Source: EX4572-165 sp002254885 (GTDB lineage: Archaea; Thermoplasmatota; E2; DHVEG-1). Taken from it: 64,000 nt of DNA. Position 1 is the first letter of the stretch. Every line of letters begins with the position of its first letter. The DNA lies in NCBI GenBank assembly GCA_029939595.1, contig JAOZSQ010000001.1:186001-250000 (forward strand), in the 5' to 3' direction. Of the stretch, positions 49,785 through 59,800 are shown one piece after another. A program made the position numbers and the translations under genes. The notes below the pieces were generated by a model. It worked only from the letters and a program-made list of their open reading frames with translations. It had not been told where the DNA came from and ran no database searches.

Positions 49785-51281
49785 ATGACAACAATTTTAA
49801 GATATCCATTAGAACCAGAAGTGGCGGATGCTTATCCTCATTTAAAATTTGAGGCATTTACTTATGGTATGCCCAAACCGGATGGATCTTCTGGAAACGA
49901 GTCAAGTACACAGGAGAAGGAAGGTGTAATGTTGAAAGTAGGGGCTAAGTTGGTTGAGATACGAACTTATATTCCGCCTAGTGCAATGAAAAATGCTGTA
50001 AGTTCTGATTGGCAATTGGAAGATGCTATGTTGGTTGGTAGTAAAACATTGGATCAATTAACAAGTTTTAAAGGAATAGTAGATTTAGCGGAAGGATTTG
50101 TACAATCAATTGATTTATCTGGAATGGCACAAACATTAGTAAATAACAATAAATATATTAAATTAGGTGCAGGGTTTATGAATACCATTTCTTCCTCAAT
50201 GGGTAAGACTCAGATGCCTAGTAAAATTCCTATTTTTAAAGGTACTCAATTACATAATCCTCAATTTCAATTTGATTTTGATCCTTATAGTTTGAATGAA
50301 GCGAAAGAGGTTAATACAATAGTGAAGATGTTTGAAGCATTAGCAAAACCAATAATGAACAAAATGACATTGGCAAAATTGGGTGCTGCATTTGGTACTA
50401 GTGGTCCTATGGGCGCACTTATAAAAAAGGCAACAAGTTATTTAACCAGGGGTATTATATTTTTAGATTTTCCACCTTTATGGAAAATTACTGTAATGGA
50501 TGGTTCTAGTAGTGATCCAGTTACCAATTTTATGTATGATAAATCGGATTATTATGCAATAACAACTGTTGATTCAACAGCGGGTGAAGGTGCTGAATAT
50601 AATTATTTTCATGGAAAAGCAAAATATCCAGTTAAAACAAATTTAAGTGTTACATTTCAGTCTATGTATCCACCACGACACAAAGACAAACAACCAAGTA
50701 AAGCGGATAGTTGGCCTGGAGGCGCAAAGGAAAGATGGCCACAAATAGTGAAACATATTGCGACATTATATGAAGGAGGAAATACTACTGAAACAATGAC
50801 GAATAAAGGTATTGCTTCGGTTACTAGGAGATTGCCAAGGTCAACATCTCAATATAGGTCAAGAGGTGCAAATACATCAACCCCAACTGCTGGAACTAAT
50901 ACTTCAAGTGGAGCTAATCAAGGTGGAGCTAATCAAGGTGGAGCTAATCAAGGTGGAGCTAATCAAGGTGGAGCTAATCAACCAAATGCTAATCAACCAA
51001 ATGCTAATCAACCAAATGCTAATCAACCAAATACGGGTGCAGGAGCTACAGCCCAACAAGGTGATGGTACTACTCAAGAACAGAATCAGCAACCAAATCC
51101 TGATAATAATCCAGTGGTTGATCAAGCGAATGCAAATGCTGCAAATACGGCAAAAGGTAGAACAACAAGTTATTCTTCAAGTTCGGGTTCAAGTGATGAA
51201 GAAATGAGTGCTGAAGAAGCTAAAGCTAAAGCTAAAGAGGCTGCTCTTGAAGAAGCTTGGAGAAATCAAACTGGTATGTAA
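49785..51281 (+). CDS. Baseplate tube-cap protein (gp48/gp54-like)
   Basis: 498 residues. ILRYPLEPEVADAYPHLKFE and the following IRTYIPPSAMKNAVSSDWQLED resemble the opening of gp48-type tube caps in T4-like phages (YPL... then I-x-x-x-IP...W). GIIFLDFPPLWKITVMDGSS and PVKTNLSVTFQSMYP fit the tube-like beta domain. The C-terminal 120 residues are low complexity, with GANQG and PNANQ repeats. These proteins seat the first tube ring on the baseplate. It directly follows the tape measure and precedes gp53, as in T4-like order 29-48-54-53. Confidence 0.6.
   Translation: MTTILRYPLEPEVADAYPHLKFEAFTYGMPKPDGSSGNESSTQEKEGVMLKVGAKLVEIRTYIPPSAMKNAVSSDWQLEDAMLVGSKTLDQLTSFKGIVDLAEGFVQSIDLSGMAQTLVNNNKYIKLGAGFMNTISSSMGKTQMPSKIPIFKGTQLHNPQFQFDFDPYSLNEAKEVNTIVKMFEALAKPIMNKMTLAKLGAAFGTSGPMGALIKKATSYLTRGIIFLDFPPLWKITVMDGSSSDPVTNFMYDKSDYYAITTVDSTAGEGAEYNYFHGKAKYPVKTNLSVTFQSMYPPRHKDKQPSKADSWPGGAKERWPQIVKHIATLYEGGNTTETMTNKGIASVTRRLPRSTSQYRSRGANTSTPTAGTNTSSGANQGGANQGGANQGGANQGGANQPNANQPNANQPNANQPNTGAGATAQQGDGTTQEQNQQPNPDNNPVVDQANANAANTAKGRTTSYSSSSGSSDEEMSAEEAKAKAKEAALEEAWRNQTGM
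50909..51032 (+). repeat. Two adjoining 15-base minisatellites
   Basis: About five copies of GGAGCTAATCAAGGT-type units (Gly-Ala-Asn-Gln-Gly), then about four copies of CCAAATGCTAATCAA (Pro-Asn-Ala-Asn-Gln), in frame within the tube-cap gene. No spacers, so not a CRISPR. Confidence 0.92.
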
Positions 51282-51291
51282 GGAATAAATT

Positions 51292-51816
51292 ATGGCAAAA
51301 TATAAAACATTTTCATTTATGGATCAGTTCTTTCCTACAACGATTGATCTGACCGATTTTATTAAAAAATTTTCAACCGATGAATATAAGATAGAATTTA
51401 GTAACTATCAACCATTGGTAGTTACCACAGTAAATCTTTTTGAACAGATTTCTTTTGATTTTAAAAAATCCGCTCAGAATATAGCTTTTGAACATTATGT
51501 TATTCAAGAAGGTGAGAAAATAGAAGCAGTTGCTAGAAAGTTTTATGGTGATAATGATTATTGGTGGGTTATTATCTTATTAAATGAGATGAAGGTTCCA
51601 CTTTTTGATTGGCCAATGAATGACGATCAACTCAAAGAACTTTCAGCTTTGCTAGTTAAAAAAGAGAATAAATATACATATAAGACTTATTATAAGCTTT
51701 TATTTGAACAAAACGAAGATAAAAGGGCGATTATTTTATTGAAACCTCAACATGTGGATTCTTTGGTTGAGGCTTTTAGATCTTATTTTTATGAAATTCA
51801 AGGAATTCGGATGTAA
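51292..51816 (+). CDS. 53: Baseplate wedge protein gp53-like
   Basis: 174 residues; T4 gp53 has 196. It has the gp53 LysM-like core: HYVIQEGEKIEAVARKFYGD then DYWWVIILLNEMKVPLFDWP (Y-x-I-x-EGE ... YGD-x-x-YWWVI-x-x-x-N), a very recognisable pattern. gp53 links adjacent wedges in the baseplate ring. The N-terminal YKTFSFMDQFFPTTIDLTD and C-terminal strands agree with the family. It sits between the tube-cap and hub genes. Confidence 0.88.
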   Translation: MAKYKTFSFMDQFFPTTIDLTDFIKKFSTDEYKIEFSNYQPLVVTTVNLFEQISFDFKKSAQNIAFEHYVIQEGEKIEAVARKFYGDNDYWWVIILLNEMKVPLFDWPMNDDQLKELSALLVKKENKYTYKTYYKLLFEQNEDKRAIILLKPQHVDSLVEAFRSYFYEIQGIRM

Positions 51817-51819
51817 ATC

Positions 51820-53190
51820 ATGGCTGAAAGTAGTTCTCCAGATATTAATTTTTCCATTGTTGGTATAGTTATTGGCGGTGAAGATAGAGGTGTTATTATT
51901 AACCCCAAAGACAGTCCAATTGAAAGGTTGGAATTCTTTGAGAGTTTAACTTTTCCAGGAATTACTGGAAATTTGGTTTTTAAAGATGATCAAGGTGCAT
52001 TGGAATTAGGAAACAAAGCCGGAGCGTTGGTAACGGCTGGAGATGAAATTATGATAAGTTTCCGAGCCAAAGAACAATCGCCTATTACAGTTAAATATAC
52101 TATTTATGCTATTCAAGAAATGCCAATGACGAGTGCAAAAGCAATTCTTTCTAGTGTTTCTTTTTGTTCTACATGGGTTTATGAAGCCTTTACACGTAAA
52201 GAACCGATTAAATTTTGTAATGATGAAGAACCTTTTACTATTAGCTCTATTGTAAGTAAAATTATTAAGGAATGTGGAGGTGAGACTAAAAATTCAACTA
52301 CTCCCTCTATTATTAAAAAAACATTAGATAAACAGATTGAAAGATTTCTTTCACCTTTTTGGACACCAATACAAACAATTAAATATTTTATGGATTTTGC
52401 TTTAAGTCAGGATACTTATGGTGGATATGTTATTTGGACCAATTTTAAACAACCAACTCCAGGAAAAGAAATAGTTAATTTTGCACCCATTTCTTATTTT
52501 TTTGGTGATGAAAAAGAGAATGATGATGAGGGATTACCAAAGGGTTCTTCAATGTGTAAAGGCATTTTGAGAATTGGTGGAGAAAATCCAGATGCTAGTC
52601 AAAACGATATAAAATCATTCAATCCAGAAAAAGGCGTAGATGATTTTAAATTTGCTAATTTGGGGGCTTCTAATTCAAAAATTTGTGGTTTTGATTTTGA
52701 TAGGACAAAACGGGTGGAAATTGATACCGGATTATTAAATTATAAACACCCTCATTTTGGCACCAAATTCCCTCTTATAAAGAAATTTAATAAAACGGAA
52801 TATCGGAGTATTAAACAAACTACTTTGTACCCTCAGACTACGTATTTGATTGAAAATGAGGAAAATGTAAAGGACATGTTGAAGGGAAAATTATTTACTA
52901 AATATTCTTTATTATTTGCAGATTTTTTTGTTATAAATGTCCAGTTATTTGGTGAAATGACTGATCGGGAAGTTGGGAAAAAGATCATGTTATTGGTTCC
53001 TTCTATTGATGAACATATGAAAGGTAAACCCAACAGGAAATATAGTGGAACCTATATTATAAGAAATATAAGGCATGTAATGGCATCAGGAAAATATTAT
53101 CATTTTGCAACTTTAATATCGGATGGTTATAAAGAAATCCAAGACGGAGCGGAGGACCCTGATTTGACTTTGATGAGGTGGAAAACATAA
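51820..53190 (+). CDS. 27: Baseplate hub protein gp27-like
   Basis: 456 residues; T4 gp27 has 391. LEFFESLTFPGITGNLVFKD near the N-terminus, followed by ISFRAKE / TVKYTIYAIQE strands, matches the tube-like first domain of hub proteins. WTPIQTIKYFMDFALSQDTYGGYVIW is the conserved 'hub' helix (here joined only for naming, split in family terms). gp27 trimers adapt the six-fold tube to the three-fold spike. The immediately following OB-fold and beta-helix genes complete the spike complex. The stop overlaps the next ATG. Confidence 0.78.
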   Translation: MAESSSPDINFSIVGIVIGGEDRGVIINPKDSPIERLEFFESLTFPGITGNLVFKDDQGALELGNKAGALVTAGDEIMISFRAKEQSPITVKYTIYAIQEMPMTSAKAILSSVSFCSTWVYEAFTRKEPIKFCNDEEPFTISSIVSKIIKECGGETKNSTTPSIIKKTLDKQIERFLSPFWTPIQTIKYFMDFALSQDTYGGYVIWTNFKQPTPGKEIVNFAPISYFFGDEKENDDEGLPKGSSMCKGILRIGGENPDASQNDIKSFNPEKGVDDFKFANLGASNSKICGFDFDRTKRVEIDTGLLNYKHPHFGTKFPLIKKFNKTEYRSIKQTTLYPQTTYLIENEENVKDMLKGKLFTKYSLLFADFFVINVQLFGEMTDREVGKKIMLLVPSIDEHMKGKPNRKYSGTYIIRNIRHVMASGKYYHFATLISDGYKEIQDGAEDPDLTLMRWKT

Positions 53191-53498
53191 TGTTACAAAA
53201 AGAAATAGCTTTATTTGATAATAATATAACATTAGAAGGAATATATATCGGTGAGGTGATAAGTGGTAAAGATCCAAAAATGAGGGGAAGAGCTTTAGTA
53301 CGTATAATTGGGTTGCATGATTTTGAAGACGAGGACGAATCTAATAGTATTTGGGCTGAAATGTGTAGTCCAACCCAACATGGTTTTGAGGCACCGGAGA
53401 TTGGGAATTTTGTTTATATAATGTTTCGTAGTAAGTTTGACCCAAGTTCGGCAATTTATTTGGGTTATGTTAATAGTAATTTTGTGGATGGCATATAA
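53190..53498 (+). CDS. Spike OB-fold protein (gp5 N-terminal-like)
   Basis: 102 residues from the ATG overlapping the gp27-like stop. The whole protein reads as one OB barrel: LEGIYIGEVISGKDPKMRGR, ALVRIIGLHDFED, SIWAEMCSPTQHGFEAPEIG, NFVYIMFRSKFDPSSAIYLG. This is the gp5/VgrG OB pattern in which R-x-R-V-x-I and P-x-x-G-x-x-V-x-V-x-F recur. In T4 this domain is fused to lysozyme and a beta helix; here it is a separate gene. Confidence 0.75.
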   Translation: MLQKEIALFDNNITLEGIYIGEVISGKDPKMRGRALVRIIGLHDFEDEDESNSIWAEMCSPTQHGFEAPEIGNFVYIMFRSKFDPSSAIYLGYVNSNFVDGI

Positions 53499-55111
53499 TG
53501 GCAGAAAAAACGGCAGAAGAGTGGGAAACCCTTTGGGGTAAACGAATGTACGGAGAGTCAAATCTTCCAAGATATAATCAAGTAAATTATATTTTGAAGG
53601 AGACTACAGGGGATAGGTATGTCACTCGTGCGGCGACAGAGAAGATACGAATGACAAGTCCAGGTAATTTGGCTGAAGTAAAAGATGCTGAAGATGTAAT
53701 GTTGATTAATGTCAAATATAGTTTGGCAAAAGGCGAAACAAAGGCAGTTGTTCTTAAACCAAGTTCGGTTACATTGAAAGAGAAGGCGGGAACCGGTAAC
53801 TTAGGAGTTTATGAAAATGTAAAAACTATTTTTGATACACCGGAGGGGTTTGTTTTTTATATTGACAGATCAAAAAACGAGTTTGAAACGGGGGATTCGG
53901 GTAAGAATAGGAATTATAGGATTTATTTAAGGCATCCAGCGGGAACTTATGTTAATATTGCCGATTCGGGAGAATATACCAGAAAAGTAATGACCAATTC
54001 ATTTGATTTTATTACTGGTGATATGAATATTGGTGTTAAAAAGAATTACAATTTGGTTGCTGATGAAGAGATTAGAATAAATGCTGGAAGACATCATTAT
54101 TTATCAATTGCTGGAAATAGTGTTTATGATACAAAAGGTAGACTTTATATAAGTGCTGGTGGTAATATGCTTTCACATTGTCATGCTGATTCAAGGGAAA
54201 TAGTTGATGGTGCAAAGATGGGTTTTTATGGTTCAGATTTATATCAAGAGGCTTCGGGTATTATTACCATTTATGGTAAGAAGAAAGTTATTATTAAAAC
54301 AGACGAATTAGAAGATCATTCAAATAGAAAAATATTAAAGATTAAAGGTAATATTAAGGAGACTGTTGCGGGTCATAGAACGATAGGATCTGATCAAATG
54401 ACAATTACTTCAACTGGTACTGGTGGTTCGTTTAATGTGATGTCTGGTGGTAAGTATACTGCGGTTGTTCAAGGAGCGTATCAACAAGAGATTATGAACA
54501 TGTATCCTTATCCTGAGTTACCTTATTCGTTTTCAAGGAAGTTGACTGCTGGCGGGAAGAAAGAGGATTTTGTGTTGCCGTGTATGGTTGACAGAAATTT
54601 CATGTTAGCAACAGCTTGTACAGATACATGGTTATTAGCAGGAACTTATAAAGCCAATTTTTTAGTAGCTGGTTCTTGGGCTGTTGAGACAACTTTGGGT
54701 ACGATTGATTTGAAAACTAAAGTTGGTAAAATTGGTATAGAAGCGTTGGTTGGCGAAGTAAAAGCATCTAATAAAATTGGTGAAGTAAAAATTGATGCAT
54801 TGGGAAATGTTCAAATGAAGAATAAAGGTGGTGAAATAAAGGTTCATTCGCCATTACCAGAAATTGAGTTAAAGAATAAATCTAAAGGGAAAATAAAGAT
54901 AGATATGATGGGTAAGATAAAAATGGAAGCATCTATACCGATGAAAGGAATTGAGTTGGGTAAAGCAACAAAAGACCAATCGGTTTATGGGAAATTGCTT
55001 ATAAAATATTTATCAACACATTTTCATGGAACAGGTGTTGGACCAAGTTCACCACCGGTTGTTCCACCAAATCCGATGGAATTGTTGAGTAAGTTGGTTT
55101 GGATTGAATAG
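53498..55111 (+). CDS. Spike beta-helix protein (gp5 C-terminal-like)
   Basis: 537 residues. The middle and end are short repeating strands with glycine turns (IKGNIKETVAGHRTIGSDQM; VGKIGIEALVGEVKASNKIG; GEIKVHSPLPEIELKNKSKG), typical of the intertwined triple beta helix of gp5 and VgrG. The tail HFHGTGVGPSSPP resembles the tip region of such spikes. No lysozyme catalytic pattern (E...D/T with the gp5 fold) is seen. It overlaps the OB-fold gene by one base. Confidence 0.75.
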   Translation: MAEKTAEEWETLWGKRMYGESNLPRYNQVNYILKETTGDRYVTRAATEKIRMTSPGNLAEVKDAEDVMLINVKYSLAKGETKAVVLKPSSVTLKEKAGTGNLGVYENVKTIFDTPEGFVFYIDRSKNEFETGDSGKNRNYRIYLRHPAGTYVNIADSGEYTRKVMTNSFDFITGDMNIGVKKNYNLVADEEIRINAGRHHYLSIAGNSVYDTKGRLYISAGGNMLSHCHADSREIVDGAKMGFYGSDLYQEASGIITIYGKKKVIIKTDELEDHSNRKILKIKGNIKETVAGHRTIGSDQMTITSTGTGGSFNVMSGGKYTAVVQGAYQQEIMNMYPYPELPYSFSRKLTAGGKKEDFVLPCMVDRNFMLATACTDTWLLAGTYKANFLVAGSWAVETTLGTIDLKTKVGKIGIEALVGEVKASNKIGEVKIDALGNVQMKNKGGEIKVHSPLPEIELKNKSKGKIKIDMMGKIKMEASIPMKGIELGKATKDQSVYGKLLIKYLSTHFHGTGVGPSSPPVVPPNPMELLSKLVWIE

Positions 55112-55120
55112 GAGGTTATT

Positions 55121-55315
55121 ATGCTTTCTTCAGCCAAAGACGGAATCAAAGAAAAACTTGACCAAATATTGAAAAAATTAGAAAAAATGGAGGGACATTG
55201 TGTTTTTTGTATTGAGGCAGAAGCACAAATGGAAGTTGTTGAGGAAGAAAATAAAAAATTAAAAAGATTTTGTCAGATATATAAAAAAAAGATAAAAGAG
55301 TTGGAATCCAACTAG
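55121..55315 (+). CDS. Small coiled-coil protein with CxxC (64 aa)
   Basis: Two charged helices (KEKLDQILKKLEKMEG and MEVVEEENKKLKRFCQIYKK) flank a CVFC pair near residues 27-30, with a further cysteine at about residue 48. It may bind metal or form disulphides. It follows the spike gene after an AGGAGG ribosome site and precedes a late promoter. No family recognised. Confidence 0.6.
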   Translation: MLSSAKDGIKEKLDQILKKLEKMEGHCVFCIEAEAQMEVVEEENKKLKRFCQIYKKKIKELESN

Positions 55316-55323
55316 TATAAATA
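55316..55323 (+). promoter_or_regulatory. T4-type late promoter (TATAAATA)
   Basis: Exact octamer overlapping the stop of the preceding small gene. T4 spacing predicts a start near 55329, giving a 31-base leader with an AAAGGAG ribosome site before the next ATG. Confidence 0.65.
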
Positions 55324-55359
55324 GTGTTATATTTGTTAATTTTAAAAAAGGAGAAAATT

Positions 55360-55860
55360 ATGTTTAGATTTTTTATGGTTTTGTCATTTTTACTTATTCC
55401 ATTTGTTTGTTTTGCTGAAGCAGCCCAACAGTCAATGGGAAATACACTTGTTGCTGTCGTATCAGTAATTGCAACGGTTGCAGCACTTATTATTGGTTAT
55501 CTTGGCAAGTTTGGTTTGGTTAATCCACAAAAAGCAGCCGAATTAAAAGGAAAATTGGATGCTGCGGAAAAGATGGTAAAAGATGGTGCAGAGGCAATTG
55601 ACAAGGTTGTTGATACTGTTGAAAAGTTGGGACTTGTTGATAGTGCTAAAATAGATGAAATAACCAATTCTGTAAGTGAGTTAGATCTTGTGGAAAAGGC
55701 ACAACAAACTGAAAAATTAGTTCAAGAAGGAGCTAAAGTTTTGGATGATGTTCTTGAGGTTGTTGATAAGATTGGGACACCGAATGCCGATATTGTTGGA
55801 ACAGCAAATGAGTTAAGTAAAGCAGCAGGAAACTTTTTATCTGGCAAGTTAAAAATTTGA
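55360..55860 (+). CDS. Exported or membrane protein with signal peptide (166 aa)
   Basis: I start at the ATG after AAAGGAGA. The N-terminus FRFFMVLSFLLIPFVCFAEA is a clear signal peptide ending at an AxA-type site. It is followed by a second hydrophobic segment (VAVVSVIATVAALIIGYLG, about 33-51) and then an amphipathic helical domain with repeated E-K-x-x-x-x-GA elements. It could be an envelope-acting protein or a pre-protein delivered to the periplasm; I see no holin-specific motif. Confidence 0.65.
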   Translation: MFRFFMVLSFLLIPFVCFAEAAQQSMGNTLVAVVSVIATVAALIIGYLGKFGLVNPQKAAELKGKLDAAEKMVKDGAEAIDKVVDTVEKLGLVDSAKIDEITNSVSELDLVEKAQQTEKLVQEGAKVLDDVLEVVDKIGTPNADIVGTANELSKAAGNFLSGKLKI

Positions 55861-56171
55861 AAGGATTATATATTATCCAGTTTGGAAAGAAAGGATTTAA
55901 AAATTTTCTTACAAATTGCGGGCTGACAGAAGAAAGCTTTGAACAAATACTAAATGTCAGTTTAAAAGATATTGATATAAGCAATCTTTATTGGCAAGTT
56001 GATTGGACAAATGATCAAGAAGCTGTTGGTGATACTGAGCTTATTAAAGTTGCTGATGGTTATTATAATGAGTTATTCAGAATTGAACAACTTCCTGCTT
56101 ATAAGTCTGCTCAAAGAGGTATTTATTATATTGATGTGGACGTATTTAATGAAAAATTTGAAATGGAGTAG
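55857..56171 (+). CDS. Hypothetical protein with TTG start (104 aa)
   Basis: A TTG overlapping the previous stop gives KGLYIIQFGKKGFKNFLTNC. No in-frame ATG occurs near the front, so either TTG is used or translation is re-initiated by coupling. The protein is alpha/beta with an acidic C-terminus (GIYYIDVDVFNEKFEME). Unrecognised. It lies in the spike-to-solenoid stretch, so probably a late or virion-associated protein. Confidence 0.5.
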   Translation: MKGLYIIQFGKKGFKNFLTNCGLTEESFEQILNVSLKDIDISNLYWQVDWTNDQEAVGDTELIKVADGYYNELFRIEQLPAYKSAQRGIYYIDVDVFNEKFEME

Positions 56172-56174
56172 TAT

Positions 56175-56843
56175 ATGCCTGTATCACTATTTGGGGGTCT
56201 TAAAACTTTTTTTGAAGCTTTATATTCGGATGTTAAAAGTCCATGTATGTTGAAATCTTTGAATGCTGCAACTACATTTGCAACAGAAGTACATAAAACT
56301 TTAACAACATGTCCTGTTATGGGTGTAATAGCAGGAACCGTACCTGCTGCTCCTGCTCCTTATGCTGGAGTATTTACTCGCCAACCTTTACCAAGTGATT
56401 ACGTACAAGCAGCTTTATTTGCTAAATTGAAAGATGGTTTAGAAGGTAGTTGGTGTAATAGTGCTAATCAAGTTATAACAGCAGCGTTAGGAGAAGCTAT
56501 GGCCTATGATGATGCTTGTTGTGCTTATTTACAAACCCAATTAGTTTTGGTTGCTCCAGGAAATTGTGGTGGTCATGCTGGTTCTCCTATTACTGCACCT
56601 GGACCGGCTCCAATGATTTTAATGGCTTGCCAGATGTTGACTACAATGGGTCAGTATGCCGATTTAAAAGGTCCGCCTGGAACTCAAATTCCCAAAGCAG
56701 CAAAAATGGCTGGTGATTTTGAAAAAGCATTTAAAGCATTTATGGCGGTTCAAGCTTCATTGAGTGTTGGAGGAAGTGTTGGTTTGGGTCCTCCTGGTGC
56801 TCTTGGTGCTGGTATTACTGTTACTACTGTTATTGCGGCTTAA
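56175..56843 (+). CDS. Cysteine-containing hydrophobic virion-region protein (222 aa)
   Basis: Rich in alanine, glycine and proline, with about eight cysteines including an adjacent pair (DDACCAYL). It has helical hydrophobic stretches and a C-terminal glycine-rich hydrophobic end (VGLGPPGALGAGITVTTVIA). The character recalls small tail-tip or membrane-interacting proteins, but there is no identifiable family. It starts three bases after the previous gene and is separated by a gap with late-promoter-like sequences from the large gene that follows. Confidence 0.6.
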   Translation: MPVSLFGGLKTFFEALYSDVKSPCMLKSLNAATTFATEVHKTLTTCPVMGVIAGTVPAAPAPYAGVFTRQPLPSDYVQAALFAKLKDGLEGSWCNSANQVITAALGEAMAYDDACCAYLQTQLVLVAPGNCGGHAGSPITAPGPAPMILMACQMLTTMGQYADLKGPPGTQIPKAAKMAGDFEKAFKAFMAVQASLSVGGSVGLGPPGALGAGITVTTVIAA

Positions 56844-56852
56844 ATTCTTTTT

Positions 56853-56860
56853 CATAAATA
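56853..56860 (+). promoter_or_regulatory. Late-promoter-like element (CATAAATA)
   Basis: One mismatch to the T4 late octamer, in the gap before the 1776-residue gene; predicted start near 56866. A second imperfect copy (TATAAATT) lies at 56871-56878. Either could serve the large gene. Confidence 0.35.
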
Positions 56861-56894
56861 TTAATGTAATTATAAATTTTGTAAAGGGATTCGT

Positions 56895-59800
56895 ATGACG
56901 TGGGAAAAGAAAGAATTTACTATTGAGTTACTAGCAGATCCAAAAGTATCTCAATTATTAGATAAGCTTGAAACGCTAGGTGAAACAATAGTAACAATTG
57001 GTGAGATCATCAAAGCTCTTGCCGAACTCTATAAAATTTATCTTCTTAGTAGTATCAATCCTATCCTTGCTGCACTATATCTTCTTATTAAATTAATAAA
57101 AGAATTTATTGAAAGTCTCAATCAAGTGGCTGTTCATGGTATTATTATGCTTCCTGGTTTAACTGGTGGATTGGGAACATTTTATACGTTTGGGGAGTTG
57201 AAATTAATGTATACTCCAAAGGTTTTTGGGGTTGAACAAGGAAATAGGAAAAAAGTTGAGCGTTTTATTGATGGTGCCGGATGGAAAGATTGGATGGAAC
57301 CTGCATCAATTGAGTCTCTCAAATCAAAGTTAGTAGAACAATATGTTAATCATGGCTCTTCTATTTTTAATGTTCAGTCTGTTATTCAAGAGAATGGACG
57401 TTCAAAAGTGGCGGTAACGGAGGCTAACCGATGGTTGGATGCCAAATCAAAACAATCAGGTGAAGGTATATGGTTTTGTAATAAAGATGAACTTGGAGCG
57501 GCTTTTTTAGATTCTTTTACTGATTCTGAAGATCCATGTAGACCTAAAATGGATGATCATAGAATGTCATCTTCTTTAACCTTGTTTTTTGGAATAGGAG
57601 GAAAACTTGAAGCTATAAAAATAGATGAAATTGTTGATTTGATTAATAAGGTTATGAAGTTGATTGGTAAACTAATGGATATGGACAGTTTTACCAAAGC
57701 AGCCGAGGCTGAAATCAAGAAAATGGAGACTACCTATAAGAAAATGCAAGGTAAAGATGCTCTTGAAATTCAGTACGAAAAAGATACGAAAGAAATGGAG
57801 GAGCGTCACGCTACAGAAATTGCTACTGCTAAAGGCGAAGGGGTGATGGATGAGAAGACCAAAGATGCGGATGGTCAGGAAATCACAAAACGAAAGTGGA
57901 TGGAAAATCAAAGGAAAATAATTGATAAAGATAATTGTTTACCATCTGCTGATGCCGAGGAATTTGAAGAACTTGCTCCTCAAGATTATGCTACACCGGT
58001 TACTTATTATGTTGAAGGTGTTAGATTAGATTCTGATGCTGATGATGAATGGGCTGGTAGCGAAATGACTGTACTTCAAAAGTCAGAAAATGGACAATTA
58101 TCCCCACCTAAAACTAAAGCTGAAGCCGATAAACAAAAGAAAGCAATAGATATAGCGAAGAAAAAAAGGCAAACAAAAATTGACACATTAGAAAAAACAA
58201 GAAAAGCCCTAGAGAAAACAGAAAAAGCAGCAGCAGCCCAAGGTGCAAAAGATTTAGAAGCAATGAGAAAACGCCATAAGGCTGAAAAGAAGACTTTAGA
58301 TGATAAATTTGCTGCTGACCAAAAAGCCAAAATAGCCAATGAACAAGCTTCAAAGAAAGCCGATGTTAAAAAAGAGTTAACATTAGAATCATTAGAAAAT
58401 TCCTTGTTTGCTGGTGATTGGGTATCCTATCCCCTACTTCCTGATCTTATGCCATTTGTAGAACCAATTTTTGCCCAAATTTATGCCTATTTGGATGGTA
58501 TGGCAGAATTGATTGCTGGTGCTGTTGCAATGATAGATGCTATGATAGCTTTGTTGGATGAAAAAATAGCAATAGTTAAAGAAATATTAGCTATTATTAA
58601 ATTATTAAAAGCTTTAATTTCTGCATTAAATTCATTAAAAGGTGGAGCAGGTATTTATTGTCATTATCTCCCAATGGCTCCAGGAGGGGCAGCACGACTT
58701 AAAAGTAGTATTGGTACTGCTTGGGAAGAGTTACCAGCAATTTATAGTGAACCGATTAGTATATGTGGATGTCTTTGTTTTTGTGATATGGGTCCAGGAA
58801 CGGAGTTACTTGCATTTGTTCTTGGTTTAAAACCCAATTATAATCCATTGGATTATATTGCTATTTGGTTCAGTTATATTGAAGATTTAATGAAGATTCG
58901 TGAAGTTGGAATGGGAATTTGGGATAAATTAATGAATGCCATTCAAGGTGCTATGAATCTTTTGAATGATACTTTAGCCGCTCTTGAAGCTATTTTAGCT
59001 CAATTAAAAAAGATAATCAGTATTACTAAAGATATTTTAAAGGATATAATTAGTGTTGTTAAACATCCAGTTGATTTGCAAGGAAAAGCAGCCATTAAAG
59101 GTAAGTTGGGTGATAATAGATTGGGGGCACTATCTCCTAAAGAAAAAGAAGTACAAATTGGTCAGTTACAAGACGAAATAATTGAAGAAGATTTTAAAGA
59201 GTTGTCGGATGCCGAGGTTGAGGAAAAGTCAAAAGAGAAAGTCGGTGCTGAATATGATGATATGACAGATAATGAAAAAGAAGATTTAAAAGAAGATTTA
59301 AAAGAGGATATGAAAATTGATAAATTCAGTGACATGTCTGAAGAGGAAATGGATGATTTATTAAAAGAAAAATTGGGTGAAGAAGCATTTAATGGTCTGT
59401 CAGATGAAGAGAAGGATTTTGTTTTTCAAGATATTTTAAATGAGAAAATGGATAGTGCGTTGGATAAACTTGAAATGGAATTAGCAGGATCTCTTGAATT
59501 TAAATCTCCAAAAGCAGTTTCTATTATTGAAAGAGATGTTGATGGTGATAAAGAGAAAGTTAATGTATTACTTAAAGAATTGAAAAAAGATATATTATCC
59601 GATTTAACAGAACTTGGAAGAGACGTTGCTGAGAAAGTAATAGATAAACTGGAGAAGGTTATCAAACAAATGCTTGAGGATACTAAAGAAGACAGTTTGA
59701 TGATGCAACAGTTGTTAAAAGATATGCTTCATGAATGTTTTCTTAAAGTATTCTCGTATTTAAATAAGCAAAAATTGATAGATATTTTGTTGATTTTGAT

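Noticed and set aside
50909..51032. Possible CRISPR array
   Set aside because: Repeats are contiguous 15-base in-frame units with no spacers, inside a coding gene.
55360..55860. Holin
   Set aside because: It has a cleavable-looking signal peptide and one further hydrophobic helix, but a long soluble tail and no lysis partner nearby; an exported or membrane protein is the safer label.
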